From Candidatus Methylomirabilota bacterium (lineage in GTDB: Bacteria; Methylomirabilota; Methylomirabilia; Methylomirabilales; Methylomirabilaceae), in contig JAGWRQ010000046.1 in NCBI GenBank assembly GCA_028869615.1, forward strand, positions 1 through 13,063: a stretch of 13,063 nucleotides of DNA. Reading direction: 5' to 3'. Position numbers and translations under genes: made by a program. The notes beneath the pieces were generated by a model. It was not told the origin of the DNA. It did not search any database and was given only the letters and a program-made list of their open reading frames with translations. How positions within the stretch are numbered: the stretch's first letter is position 1; each line of letters starts with the position of its first letter. This document shows, in pieces, positions 6,010-13,063 of this stretch.

Positions 6010-7149
6010 ATGAAGTTCGAATTGACCGAGGAGCAACACCTCTTCCGGGAGATGGTACGCGACTTCGCGGCCAGGGAGGTAGCGTCGCTGGCTAAGCGGG
6101 TGGACGAGGAAGGGATCTTCCCGCAGGAGACGGTCAAGAAGATGGGGGAGCTCGGGCTGATGGGCGTGGCGATCCCTACGGAATACGGCGGAGCCGGGTC
6201 GGACAATGTGTGCTACGCTATCGGTATGGAGGAGATCGCTCGGGCCTGTGCCTCGACCAGCGTCATCATGTCGGTCAATAACTCGCTGGTTGCCGATGCC
6301 CTGTATAAGTTTGGCACAGAGGCTCAAAAGCAGCGTTACCTGATCCCGCTTGCCGGCGGCAAGCTGCTCGGCTGCTTTGCGCTGAGCGAGCCTGGCGCCG
6401 GGTCGGACGCGTCGGCCCAGCAGACTACGGTCGCCAGGGAGGGTGACGTGTTCGTGCTGAACGGGACGAAGAACTTCATCACGAATGCTTTGGAGGCTGA
6501 TCTGGCGCTGGTCTTTGCCACGGTCGATCGCCATCTTCGGGCTAAAGGGGTCTGTGCCTTCCTGGTGGAGAAGAGTACGCCGGGCTTTACCATCACGAAG
6601 GTAGAGAAAAAGTTGGGGCTCAAGGGCACCAGTTGCTGTCAGGTCGTCTTCGACAACTGCCGTGTACCTGCGGATAACCTGTTGGGCGAGCTTGGACAGG
6701 GGTTCAAGATCGCCATGGTCACCCTTGATGCCGGCCGGATCGGCATCGCGGCGCAGGCGGTGGGGATTGCCCAGGCTGCGCTGGACATCTCGATCAGGTA
6801 CGCCAAGGAACGGGTCGCCTTCGATAAGTCGATTGCGTCGTTTCAGGCTATTCAATGGATGATCGCCGATATGGCGGCGCAGATCGAGGCGGCGAGGCTG
6901 CTCACCTATCGGGCGGCCTGGCTGAAGGATAAGGGGCTTCGACATACCAAGGAATCGGCGATGGCGAAGCTGTTTGCGTCGGAGACCGCCAGCCGGGCCG
7001 CTACGAAGGCGCTCCAGATTCACGGCGGCTACGGGTATCTCTACGATTTCCCGGCTCAGCGGCTGTTCCGCGACGCCCGTATTACCGAGATCTACGAGGG
7101 GACGTCCGAGATTCAGCGGTTGGTGATCGCGCACCAGTTGCTGAATTAG
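6010..7149 (+). CDS. Acyl-CoA dehydrogenase, short-chain (butyryl-CoA dehydrogenase-like)
   Basis: This 379-aa FAD enzyme oxidises an acyl-CoA to the trans-2-enoyl-CoA and passes electrons to ETF. All three ACAD domains are present: N-terminal helices (LTEEQHLFREMVRDFA), the central beta domain with the FAD/substrate segment FALSEPGAGSD (123-133), and the C-terminal helical domain with QIHGGYGY (336-343). The catalytic base is Glu363 in IYEGTSEIQR, the position used by butyryl-CoA and short/medium-chain enzymes. ATG 6010 follows AGGGGAAG and lies four bases after the hydratase stop. The etfBA genes and a membrane ETF-quinone oxidoreductase lie downstream, matching its electron acceptor. Chain-length specificity cannot be read from the sequence with certainty. 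Confidence 0.95.
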   Translation: MKFELTEEQHLFREMVRDFAAREVASLAKRVDEEGIFPQETVKKMGELGLMGVAIPTEYGGAGSDNVCYAIGMEEIARACASTSVIMSVNNSLVADALYKFGTEAQKQRYLIPLAGGKLLGCFALSEPGAGSDASAQQTTVAREGDVFVLNGTKNFITNALEADLALVFATVDRHLRAKGVCAFLVEKSTPGFTITKVEKKLGLKGTSCCQVVFDNCRVPADNLLGELGQGFKIAMVTLDAGRIGIAAQAVGIAQAALDISIRYAKERVAFDKSIASFQAIQWMIADMAAQIEAARLLTYRAAWLKDKGLRHTKESAMAKLFASETASRAATKALQIHGGYGYLYDFPAQRLFRDARITEIYEGTSEIQRLVIAHQLLN

Positions 7150-7193
7150 AATAGATACACTACAGGCTGTGTCATTGCCCAGAAAGTCCTCCG

Positions 7194-7285
7194 CGTCATT
7201 GCGAGGCGAAGCCGAAGCAATCTCACAGTCCTCCAGGATAACGACGGTGAGATTGCCACGCTCCCGTTAGTCGCTCGCAACGACA
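7194..7285. repeat. Palindromic intergenic element (REP/MITE-like) between the dehydrogenase and etfB
   Basis: An imperfect palindrome fills this gap. The outer arms are CGTCATTGCGAGGCGA (7194-7209) against TCGCTCGCAACGACA (7271-7285). The inner arms GCAATCTCAC (7217-7226) and GTGAGATTGC (7247-7256) pair perfectly over 10 bases around a 20-base loop. The CGTCATTGCGAG / CAATCTCA wording is like a dispersed palindromic repeat I know from many environmental bacterial genomes. The right end abuts the etfB ribosome site (GGAAGGAG, 7286-7292 area). No coding capacity. Confidence 0.75.
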
Positions 7286-7295
7286 GGAAGGAGTT

Positions 7296-8102
7296 ATGCC
7301 ACTGAATATTGTTGTGTGTATCAAGCAGATTATCGATCCCGAGATTCCGATGAGCCAGTTCATGATCGATCCCCGGACCAAGCGGCAGGTCCAGGGGAAC
7401 AACCCGCTGGTCATCAGCCCTTACGATGCCAACGCCCTCGAGGTGGCCATCCAGCTTAAGGAGAAGCAGGGCGCCAACGTAACGGCTATCAGTATCGGCG
7501 GCGCAACCGCAATGACCGCGCTAAAGAGCGCGCTGTCGATGGGCGCCCACGAGGCGATCCTGGTCAATGAGCCCGCTCTCGCGGGCTCTGATCCGAGCGG
7601 GATCGCCCATGTGCTGGCGAAAACGATCCGGAAGGCAGGCGCATATGACCTGATCCTGACCGGCTGCGAGTCGGGGGACTGGGCCGATCGGGCCGTCCCG
7701 GCCCTTCTGGCCGAGGAGCTCGAGATCGGATACGTCGGATATGTGACCCGGATCGAGGTGAAGGACGGACAGGTGGTCGTCCGTCGAGTGGTGGAGGATG
7801 GGTATGAGCTGATCGAAGCGAATACCCCCCTTCTTGCTGCCGTCAGCTCTGACGAGACGAACACTCCCCGTTACGCCAAACTGAGGGATATCATGACGGC
7901 CGCCAAGAAGACGATCCCCGTCTGGAAGACGGCGGATCTCGGGCTCGACCCGGAGAGAATCGGTGCGGGTGCAGCCAAGGTCGCCATCACCGATGTCTAT
8001 ATCCCGGTTAAGGAGTCCAAGTGTGAGATGATCGAGGGGAATACGCCGGAGGAAAAGGCCGCGAACCTGGCGGCCAGGCTGCGCCAGCTCAAGCTGATTT
8101 GA
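7296..8102 (+). CDS. etfB: Electron transfer flavoprotein beta subunit
   Basis: This 268-aa subunit pairs with EtfA to carry electrons from the acyl-CoA dehydrogenase. The N-terminus NIVVCIKQIIDPE is the usual EtfB start. The nucleotide-binding loop region is TGCESGDWADRAVP (122-135). The family signature follows: VVRRVVEDGYELIEANTP (161-178), then NTPRYAKLRDIMTAAKK (189-205). The residues after the loop Asp (WADRAVP) differ from the D..T.Q.GP wording I associate with electron-bifurcating EtfB, which fits a simple quinone-linked ETF, though this is only an inference. The ATG follows GGAAGGAG by three to four bases. etfA starts 13 bases after the stop. Confidence 0.94.
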   Translation: MPLNIVVCIKQIIDPEIPMSQFMIDPRTKRQVQGNNPLVISPYDANALEVAIQLKEKQGANVTAISIGGATAMTALKSALSMGAHEAILVNEPALAGSDPSGIAHVLAKTIRKAGAYDLILTGCESGDWADRAVPALLAEELEIGYVGYVTRIEVKDGQVVVRRVVEDGYELIEANTPLLAAVSSDETNTPRYAKLRDIMTAAKKTIPVWKTADLGLDPERIGAGAAKVAITDVYIPVKESKCEMIEGNTPEEKAANLAARLRQLKLI

Positions 8103-8115
8103 CGAGGGGAGATAG

Positions 8116-9105
8116 ATGCCCGGCATATTGGTATTGGCTACGACGAAAGATGGCAGGCTCACGCGAGATACGCTGGAACTGTTCGCAGGCGCGAGGAGGC
8201 TGAAGGAGAAGCTGGCTCAGCCTGTGGCGGCCGCGATCCTGGGCACAGGGGTCGGTCCATACGTCCCGTTGCTGTTCGCGCATGGCGCCGATCAGGTCTA
8301 TCGGGCCGAGCACCCCTTGCTCGAAGGGTATCAAGGCGATGCGTATGCCATCGCCCTGCATCAGATCTGCGAGCGTGCGCAGCCGACCGTGGTGCTGCTG
8401 CCTGGTGATGTGATAGGGCGCGAGCTTGGCCCGCGCTTGGCCTATCGGCTTCAGGCCGCCTTTATTGGGGAGTTCATCGACTTCGACCTGGATCAGGCAT
8501 CTGGTCGGTTGCAGTTTACGCGCCAGGCCTACGGGGGGAAGGCGATGGCGGTCGTTCAGCCTCGCGCAGATTCGGTCGTAGCAACGGCCAAGCTCAGGAC
8601 GCTGGAGCCGGCCGCGCAAGAGGAGGGCCGGACGGGGGAGGAGATCCGGGTCGATGTCGCCATAGAAGCCTCGCAGCTCAGGACGCACCTCATTAAGAGG
8701 GTCCAGGAGGAGGCGACCGGCATCAATCTGGGGGATGCTAAGATCGTGGTGAGCGGTGGGCGAGGGGTGCACGGACCGGAAGGGTTCAAGATCCTAGAGG
8801 AGTTGGCGCAGGTCCTGAGGGGCGCCGTCGGCGCGTCGCGAGCCGCGACCGATGCCGGATGGGTCCCGTCATCCTGGCAGATAGGCCAGACCGGCAGGAA
8901 CGTCAGTCCGGAGCTCTACCTTGCGTTCGGGATCTCCGGCGCGACCCAGCATGTCGCCGGGATCTCCGGCGCGAAGTGTATCGTGGCGGTGAACACTGAT
9001 TCTGCAGCGCCGATCTTCAAGGTGGCGCAACTCGGCATTGTCGAGGACTGGAAAGCCGTAGCGACCACGCTGATCCGACACTGCAGGGAATTAACGAAAA
9101 GCTAA
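8116..9105 (+). CDS. etfA: Electron transfer flavoprotein alpha subunit
   Basis: This 329-aa FAD-carrying subunit has an N-terminal Rossmann-like domain (1-about 195) and the conserved C-terminal FAD domain: SGGRGV (213-218), GASRAATDAGW (239-249), QIGQTGRNVSPELYLA (255-270), GISGATQH (272-279) and AVNTDSAAPIF (291-301). It shuttles electrons between the dehydrogenase and the membrane oxidoreductase encoded next. The ATG follows GAGGGGAG by about four bases. A 17-base direct repeat inside the gene (8928-8944 and 8958-8974) duplicates the GISGA codons, so the second GISGA replaces the usual variable AGM..SK segment. The frame is intact. Confidence 0.95.
   Translation: MPGILVLATTKDGRLTRDTLELFAGARRLKEKLAQPVAAAILGTGVGPYVPLLFAHGADQVYRAEHPLLEGYQGDAYAIALHQICERAQPTVVLLPGDVIGRELGPRLAYRLQAAFIGEFIDFDLDQASGRLQFTRQAYGGKAMAVVQPRADSVVATAKLRTLEPAAQEEGRTGEEIRVDVAIEASQLRTHLIKRVQEEATGINLGDAKIVVSGGRGVHGPEGFKILEELAQVLRGAVGASRAATDAGWVPSSWQIGQTGRNVSPELYLAFGISGATQHVAGISGAKCIVAVNTDSAAPIFKVAQLGIVEDWKAVATTLIRHCRELTKS
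8928..8974 (+). repeat. 17-base direct repeat inside etfA
   Basis: CGGGATCTCCGGCGCGA is present at 8928-8944 and again at 8958-8974, a 30-base (ten-codon) period. Both copies read GISGA in frame. It looks like a local copy event within the FAD domain that kept the frame. Confidence 0.8.
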
Positions 9106-9120
9106 AACAGTAGTGCTGCC

Positions 9121-11094
9121 ATGACCCCCATGCGCGAGATCTACTGGAACATCCCGGGGCACCTGTTCCTGTACCTGCTGTTCTTTCCCTTCCTGGTCGT
9201 CTGGCTCTACGGCATCTACCGGCATACCCGCATGATACTCGCGGGAGAGCCGGCTGCAGTCTTGGGCAGCGCGTGGGATCGATTCAAAGGCGTCGTCACG
9301 TATGCCATGTGGCAGCGGCGGATCGCCAAGGATCCCCTCTCGGGGCTGCTCCACCGTTCGATCTCCTGGGGGTTTACCATCCTCTTTATCGCGACCTGCC
9401 TCGTGGCCCTCCAGGACTATCTCGGCATCCCGACCCTGCGCGGAAGGTTTTACCTCTATTTCATGTCGTTGACCGTCGATCTGTTCGGGCTGGCCGCCAT
9501 TGCCGGTGTGCTGACTGCGCTCGTCCGGCGCTATGGCCTGCGGCCCGATCGGCTCCTGCTGCCTCGTAAGGCCAAGAGTTACGACGTGTTGCTGACTCTG
9601 CTTCTCATCATCCTGGTAATCGGGTTTCTGATTGAGGGGCTGCGGATTGCGGCCACGGCCGATCCATGGGGTCGCTGGTCTCCCGGCGGCTGGCTGGCGT
9701 CCACCCTGTTTCGTGGGACTGAGCACGCCCAGCAGGTTTTCCTCCATCGGGTCCTCTGGTGGTCCCATGCCACCCTCGCCTTCACCTTCATCGCCCTTCT
9801 GCCCTATGGCGTGGGTATGCACCTCACGGCTGCTGCCGCCAATGTCCTCCTGAAGAACCGGGAAGGCTCGGGGGTGCTGCGGCCGATCGACTTGGACCGA
9901 GCCGAGCGATTTGGCGCGGGAGCGATCAACCGGTTTACCTGGAAGGATCTGCTCGACCTCGAGGCGTGTACCGAGTGCGGCCGCTGCCAGCAGGCCTGTC
10001 CGGCCTGGATCACCGGCAAGCCGCTGACGCCGAAAGGGGTGATTATCGACCTGCGAGATCACATGCGCCTGGTTGCCGAAGGAGAGGATTCCAGAAAGAT
10101 GGTCGGCGAGGTAATTTCCCATGACGTCCTGTGGGCGTGCACCACCTGTGGCGCCTGCCATCAGGAGTGTCCGATCTTCATCGAACCGATCCCAAAGATC
10201 GTCGAGATGCGTCGCCACTTGGTGATGGAAGAGGCCGCATTTCCGGAGACGATGCAGGCGGCCTTGCGGAGCCTGGAAGAGCGCGGCCATCCGTTCCGCG
10301 GCACGTCGGCCACCAGGACCGATTGGGCAAGGGGGCTTGACGTGAAGACCGCAGCCGAAAAAGGTCGACCGGAGATACTCTACTGGGTCGGCTGCGCCGC
10401 GGCCTTTGATGAGCGGAATCAGCAGGTGGCGGCGGCCTTTGCCAAGCTCCTGCAACGCGGCGGGGTCGATTTCGCGATCCTGGGCGAAGAGGAGCGATGC
10501 ACGGGCGATCCGGCCCGCCGGATCGGAAACGAGTACCTTTTCCAGACGCTGGCCAGGGAGAACATCGCCACCCTGAACGGGTACGGCATCAAGAAGATCG
10601 TCACCACCTGCCCGCACTGCTTCAATACGATCAAGAATGAATACCCCAAGCTGGGCGGCAGCTACGAGGTCGTCCATCACACGCAGATGCTGGCCGATCT
10701 GGTGCAGGAGGGGCGCCTGCGGCCGGAGAAGCGGATGGATGGCGTGGCGTCGTTTCATGACCCCTGTTATCTCGGGCGACACAACGGTGTCTACGACCCG
10801 CCCAGGCAGCTTCTTGGTGCCATCCCCGGTCTTGCGGTCAAGGAGATGGACCGATGTCGGGAGCGCGGCTTCTGCTGCGGTGCGGGGGGCGGGTTGATGT
10901 GGCTTGAGGAGAAAGTCGGCAAGCGCGTGAGCTGGGAGCGGACCGAAGAGGCCCTGGCGCTTGAGCCGCATGTGCTGGCGAGCGCCTGTCCCTTTTGCCT
11001 GATCATGTTCGAGGATGCGCTGAAGGTGAAGGATGCGATAGGGCGGACCAGACCGCTTGACGTAGCCGAGCTGATGGCGCAAAGTGTAGAATAA
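9121..11094 (+). CDS. Membrane ETF:(methyl)menaquinone oxidoreductase, EMO type (NarI-like / HdrD-like fusion)
   Basis: This 657-aa protein most likely takes electrons from reduced ETF and delivers them to the membrane quinone pool. Residues 1-245 hold about six hydrophobic helices (near 14-32, 79-97, 112-135, 154-172, 207-228 and part of 230-245) with several His residues, resembling the heme-b membrane domain of NarI. Two ferredoxin-type 4Fe-4S motifs follow: C283-C286-C289-C293P and C340-C343-C346-C350P. Two cysteine-rich CCG domains come next: C425, C460 and C497PHC500, then C549, CC585-586G and C623PFC626. This order matches the EMO family, described in anaerobes that oxidise acyl-CoA, and fits its place right after etfBA. 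The first CCG domain has a single Cys in EERCTGDPARR. The start ATG is 15 bases after etfA but lacks a clear Shine-Dalgarno; ATG 9130 is an alternative. A heterodisulfide reductase-like role is the less likely reading. Confidence 0.88.
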   Translation: MTPMREIYWNIPGHLFLYLLFFPFLVVWLYGIYRHTRMILAGEPAAVLGSAWDRFKGVVTYAMWQRRIAKDPLSGLLHRSISWGFTILFIATCLVALQDYLGIPTLRGRFYLYFMSLTVDLFGLAAIAGVLTALVRRYGLRPDRLLLPRKAKSYDVLLTLLLIILVIGFLIEGLRIAATADPWGRWSPGGWLASTLFRGTEHAQQVFLHRVLWWSHATLAFTFIALLPYGVGMHLTAAAANVLLKNREGSGVLRPIDLDRAERFGAGAINRFTWKDLLDLEACTECGRCQQACPAWITGKPLTPKGVIIDLRDHMRLVAEGEDSRKMVGEVISHDVLWACTTCGACHQECPIFIEPIPKIVEMRRHLVMEEAAFPETMQAALRSLEERGHPFRGTSATRTDWARGLDVKTAAEKGRPEILYWVGCAAAFDERNQQVAAAFAKLLQRGGVDFAILGEEERCTGDPARRIGNEYLFQTLARENIATLNGYGIKKIVTTCPHCFNTIKNEYPKLGGSYEVVHHTQMLADLVQEGRLRPEKRMDGVASFHDPCYLGRHNGVYDPPRQLLGAIPGLAVKEMDRCRERGFCCGAGGGLMWLEEKVGKRVSWERTEEALALEPHVLASACPFCLIMFEDALKVKDAIGRTRPLDVAELMAQSVE

Positions 11095-11103
11095 GTATAG
11101 TAG

Positions 11104-11144
11104 TCAGCGTTCAGCCTGTGATCGGTGGCGTTGTTGAACGCTGA
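11104..11144. repeat. Inverted repeat after the EMO gene
   Basis: TCAGCGTTCA (11104-11113) and TGAACGCTGA (11135-11144) pair perfectly over 10 bases around a 21-base loop, starting 10 bases after the EMO stop. There is no T run, so an intrinsic terminator is not clear. A GCTGAAAGCTG string just after it (11147-11157) echoes the arm wording, as in dispersed palindromic repeats. A role as an mRNA 3'-end hairpin is possible. Confidence 0.55.
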
Positions 11145-11163
11145 TCGCTGAAAGCTGTCTAAC
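11134..11163 (+). promoter_or_regulatory. Weak candidate promoter for the R-M operon
   Basis: TTGAAC (11134-11139), an 18-base spacer and TCTAAC (11158-11163) are a marginal sigma70 match. The -35 overlaps the right arm of the previous inverted repeat, and the -10 overlaps the left arm of the next one. Confidence 0.3.
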
Positions 11164-11193
11164 CGGCGACTTAATGTTAAGATTGGCCGGTTA
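11160..11193. promoter_or_regulatory. Inverted repeat upstream of the methyltransferase, candidate operator
   Basis: TAACCGGC (11160-11167) and GCCGGTTA (11186-11193) are a perfect 8+8 inverted repeat with an 18-base spacer. Inside is a second, nearly concentric dyad TTAA-TG-TTAA (11171-11180). The pair lies at the likely -10/start region and ends 36 bases before the preferred start codon. R-M operons often carry control-protein or methyltransferase operators here, but no controller gene is visible in the window. Function is inferred. Confidence 0.4.
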
Positions 11194-11229
11194 GTGATGG
11201 TGGTCTCGGGGGGCGGATCTGAGAGAGCT

Positions 11230-12798
11230 ATGGTGCGGACGAGCAACATCACAGTTCGTGTGGAAGGGCGTGAAGACGCAACCGATGCCCTTTTAGAGGC
11301 CGTGGAAGAGATGCGGCGCGATGTGTCCAAGCATTTGGAACGGGCTCGCCGTGCCCTTATGGGGCAGTTTCTCACCCCAATGCCCGTGGCCCTGTTTATG
11401 GCAGACATGTTTGAGATGCGGAAACCGGTTCTCCGCGTGTTGGATCCTGGCGCCGGTATTGGATCTCTCTCGGCGGCGTTTGTAGCCGCAATGTGTCACA
11501 GAAAGGTCCCTCCGCAGGCTATTACCCTTACGGCTTATGAGATTGATCCCGATCTCATTGGTCATCTGCGGGCGACACTCGACCTCTGTCGCTCAGCGAG
11601 CGTCAAGGCAGGCATCGGATTCGAAGCGTGCGTCATTGATGAGGATTTCCTTGAGGTTGCGGCGAGGTTCTCAGCTGGCCATCTCTTTGCGGCAAGTATC
11701 GGCGAACCATTCGACTGTGCCATTTTGAATCCGCCTTATCGGAAGATCCGCAGTGAATCCCGTGAACGCAAGCTGCTTCGAGAAATCGGGGTTGAAACGA
11801 GCAATCTTTATACGGGTTTTTTAGCCGCTACAGTCCGGGTCCTGACTTCTGGCGGTGAGATGGTTGCAATTACGCCGAGGAGCTTCTGCAACGGGCCGTA
11901 TTTTGAGCCATTCCGCCGCTTTTTCCTGCGCACTATGCGGTTTCGCCGTATCCATCTGTTCGACGCGCGGGATCGCGCTTTTGCCGAAGACAAGGTGTTG
12001 CAGGAAAACGTTGTATTTCTGTCCGAGAAGACGACCGAAACGGAGCCCAACGTCATTGTTTCCTCAAGCCTTGGCCCTGACGATCCTAACGTGCGCTCTC
12101 GGATTGTCCCGTATGATGACTTTGTGCGGCTTGGTGATCGCCATGCATTTATCCATATCGCTCCGGATCATTACGCAGATCCGGTCCGTCAAAAAATAGG
12201 GAAGCTTAAGGCGACTGTGGAGGACCTAGGCTTGGCCGTTTCGACCGGCCGAGTAGTCGACTTTCGGGCGAAGGACCTTCTACGAGCAAAGCCAGGGTCT
12301 AGCACTGTCCCGCTCATTTATCCCTGCCACCTTAGGCACGGCTATGTAGAGTGGCCGAACGGCCGAACGCGGAAACCGAATGCGTTAGCCCTCGGCCCGC
12401 GATCTGCCGACCTATTGATTCCAGCCGGGCATTACGTCGTCGTGAAGAGGTTCTCAACTAAGGAAGAGCCGCGTAGGGTTGTGGCGGCCATCTATGATCC
12501 TGCGCGTGTGGCGACCGACCGCGTGGCATTCGAAAATCATCTTAACTACTACCACCTTCGCGGCGGCGGTCTTCCAGCCGCTGTAGCGAAAGGGCTCGCG
12601 GCATACCTCAACTCGACTCTCGTGGACTCGTATTTTCGTCAGTTCAGTGGACACACACAGGTTAACGCCACAGATCTCCGATCTCTGCGCTATCCGACGC
12701 GGGAGCGGCTTGTGGCGCTCGGTCGCAAAATTGGTGAGAGGTTCCCAGATCAAGAGAGTCTTGACCGACTTATCGACGAGGTTGTCTTCCATGGCTGA
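11230..12798 (+). CDS. Type II DNA N6-adenine methyltransferase (BsuBI/PstI family)
   Basis: This 522-aa enzyme transfers methyl from SAM to adenine in its target site and so protects host DNA from the endonuclease encoded next. Residue numbers run from ATG 11230. A leader helix (LERARRALMGQFLTP) precedes the SAM-binding motif I DPGAGIG (72-78). Motif II has the acidic YEIDPD (103-108), and the catalytic motif IV is NPPY (167-170), the signature of N6-adenine enzymes of the gamma/Eco57I-like order. The C-terminal half (after about 270) would carry target recognition. The length is close to M.PstI. ATG 11230 is chosen because GAGAGAG lies just upstream; an in-frame GTG at 11194 would add 12 residues but has no ribosome site. 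The stop overlaps the endonuclease start by 8 bases. The target is probably CTGCAG, by family. Confidence 0.9.
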   Translation: MVRTSNITVRVEGREDATDALLEAVEEMRRDVSKHLERARRALMGQFLTPMPVALFMADMFEMRKPVLRVLDPGAGIGSLSAAFVAAMCHRKVPPQAITLTAYEIDPDLIGHLRATLDLCRSASVKAGIGFEACVIDEDFLEVAARFSAGHLFAASIGEPFDCAILNPPYRKIRSESRERKLLREIGVETSNLYTGFLAATVRVLTSGGEMVAITPRSFCNGPYFEPFRRFFLRTMRFRRIHLFDARDRAFAEDKVLQENVVFLSEKTTETEPNVIVSSSLGPDDPNVRSRIVPYDDFVRLGDRHAFIHIAPDHYADPVRQKIGKLKATVEDLGLAVSTGRVVDFRAKDLLRAKPGSSTVPLIYPCHLRHGYVEWPNGRTRKPNALALGPRSADLLIPAGHYVVVKRFSTKEEPRRVVAAIYDPARVATDRVAFENHLNYYHLRGGGLPAAVAKGLAAYLNSTLVDSYFRQFSGHTQVNATDLRSLRYPTRERLVALGRKIGERFPDQESLDRLIDEVVFHG

Positions 12799-13063
12799 AC
12801 GGGCGCGTAAGAAACAGACCGTTGGAGCGAAGATGGTCTCTGAGGCTCTTGGCATTCTCAAGGCGCTGAATGTGCCAAGAGAACAGCAGAACGAGCGGTC
12901 TGCCCTCACGCTTCTAGCCCTCCTTGGGCTGACGCCTCGTAGACGGTGGGCTGACGCCGAATCGCCCATGCTCGGCATAACCGAGATGATGAATCACTTT
13001 CAGAAGCATTTCGGTAAGAAATATGCGCCGAATACGCGAGAAACGGTCCGTCGGTTCACTGTT
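12791..13063 (+). CDS. BsuBI/PstI-type restriction endonuclease, N-terminal part (runs off the window)
   Basis: The first 91 codons read without a stop to the window edge. After a basic start (MAERARKKQTVG) comes the N-terminal domain of BsuBI/PstI endonucleases: LGILKALNVPREQQNERSA, LTLLALLGLTP, a RRRWADAESPMLGIT segment, and the YAPNTRETVRRFTV motif. These enzymes cut CTGCAG; the PD-(D/E)XK catalytic part lies beyond the window. The start overlaps the methyltransferase stop (ATGGCTGA), which suggests coupled translation and delayed endonuclease output. The family usually has about 315-330 residues, so roughly 70% is missing here only because of the window edge. Confidence 0.9.
   Translation, partial: MAERARKKQTVGAKMVSEALGILKALNVPREQQNERSALTLLALLGLTPRRRWADAESPMLGITEMMNHFQKHFGKKYAPNTRETVRRFTV

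Noticed and set aside
5172..7134. Minus-strand open frames of 344 and 380 codons opposite the hydratase and dehydrogenase
   Set aside because: They are antisense to two textbook enzyme genes, with no family-like motifs or ribosome sites.
9002..9259. Three CTGCAG sites within about 260 bases (9002, 9081, 9254), the expected target of the R-M pair
   Set aside because: About three sites are expected by chance in 13 kb, and these are all I found by eye; clustering of three sites is not evidence of function.
9091..11082. A 663-codon open frame on the minus strand opposite the EMO gene
   Set aside because: It is a GC-driven shadow: Gly/Arg/Pro/Gln-rich with no recognisable domain. The plus strand holds a clear multi-motif iron-sulfur protein.
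1..13063. CRISPR array or rRNA genes
   Set aside because: No regularly spaced 25-40 base repeats and no rRNA-like sequence were seen; the only regular period (99 bases) is the ankyrin coding array.

Overview
The window is GC-rich bacterial chromosome. Protein style, sigma70-type promoters, clear Shine-Dalgarno sites and a quinone-linked ETF system suggest a Gram-negative-type, respiring, largely anaerobic lineage. My best guess is the NC10/Methylomirabilota group or a similar deep Nitrospirota/Desulfobacterota-like lineage. That guess comes from gene style and context only and has not been checked by any search.

Layout. 1-309: the end of something upstream plus the leader of a class A penicillin-binding protein gene (310-2418). 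2526-2601: tRNA-Glu(CTC) with its own promoter. 2602-4735: a patch of small and accessory genes: a 73-aa two-helix membrane protein (+), a 197-aa two-helix membrane protein (-), a five-repeat ankyrin protein (+), and a 47-codon remnant of a DUF262/GmrS-type gene. A ~50-bp promoter-bearing sequence occurs twice here, once before the ankyrin gene and once before the DUF262 remnant, 722 bp apart. 4754-5185: a secreted DUF4399 protein.

5223-11094 is a metabolic block, all on the + strand: enoyl-CoA hydratase, acyl-CoA dehydrogenase, a ~92-bp palindromic intergenic element, etfB, etfA, and a 657-aa membrane iron-sulfur protein (NarI-like membrane part, two 4Fe-4S motifs, two CCG domains) of the ETF:menaquinone oxidoreductase (EMO) type. 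Together they describe electron flow from an acyl-CoA through the dehydrogenase and ETF to the membrane protein and the quinone pool, followed by hydration of the enoyl-CoA. The hydroxyacyl-CoA dehydrogenase and thiolase needed for full beta-oxidation are not in the window.

11230-13063 (end): a type II restriction-modification pair of the BsuBI/PstI family. A complete N6-adenine methyltransferase overlaps by 8 bases the start of the endonuclease, which runs off the window. The 99-base gap before it holds two perfect inverted repeats, one sitting at the likely promoter/start region.

I see no wholly new system. The features most worth a second look are the duplicated promoter module with the truncated DUF262 gene, the R-M control region, and the EMO-linked acyl-CoA oxidation operon.
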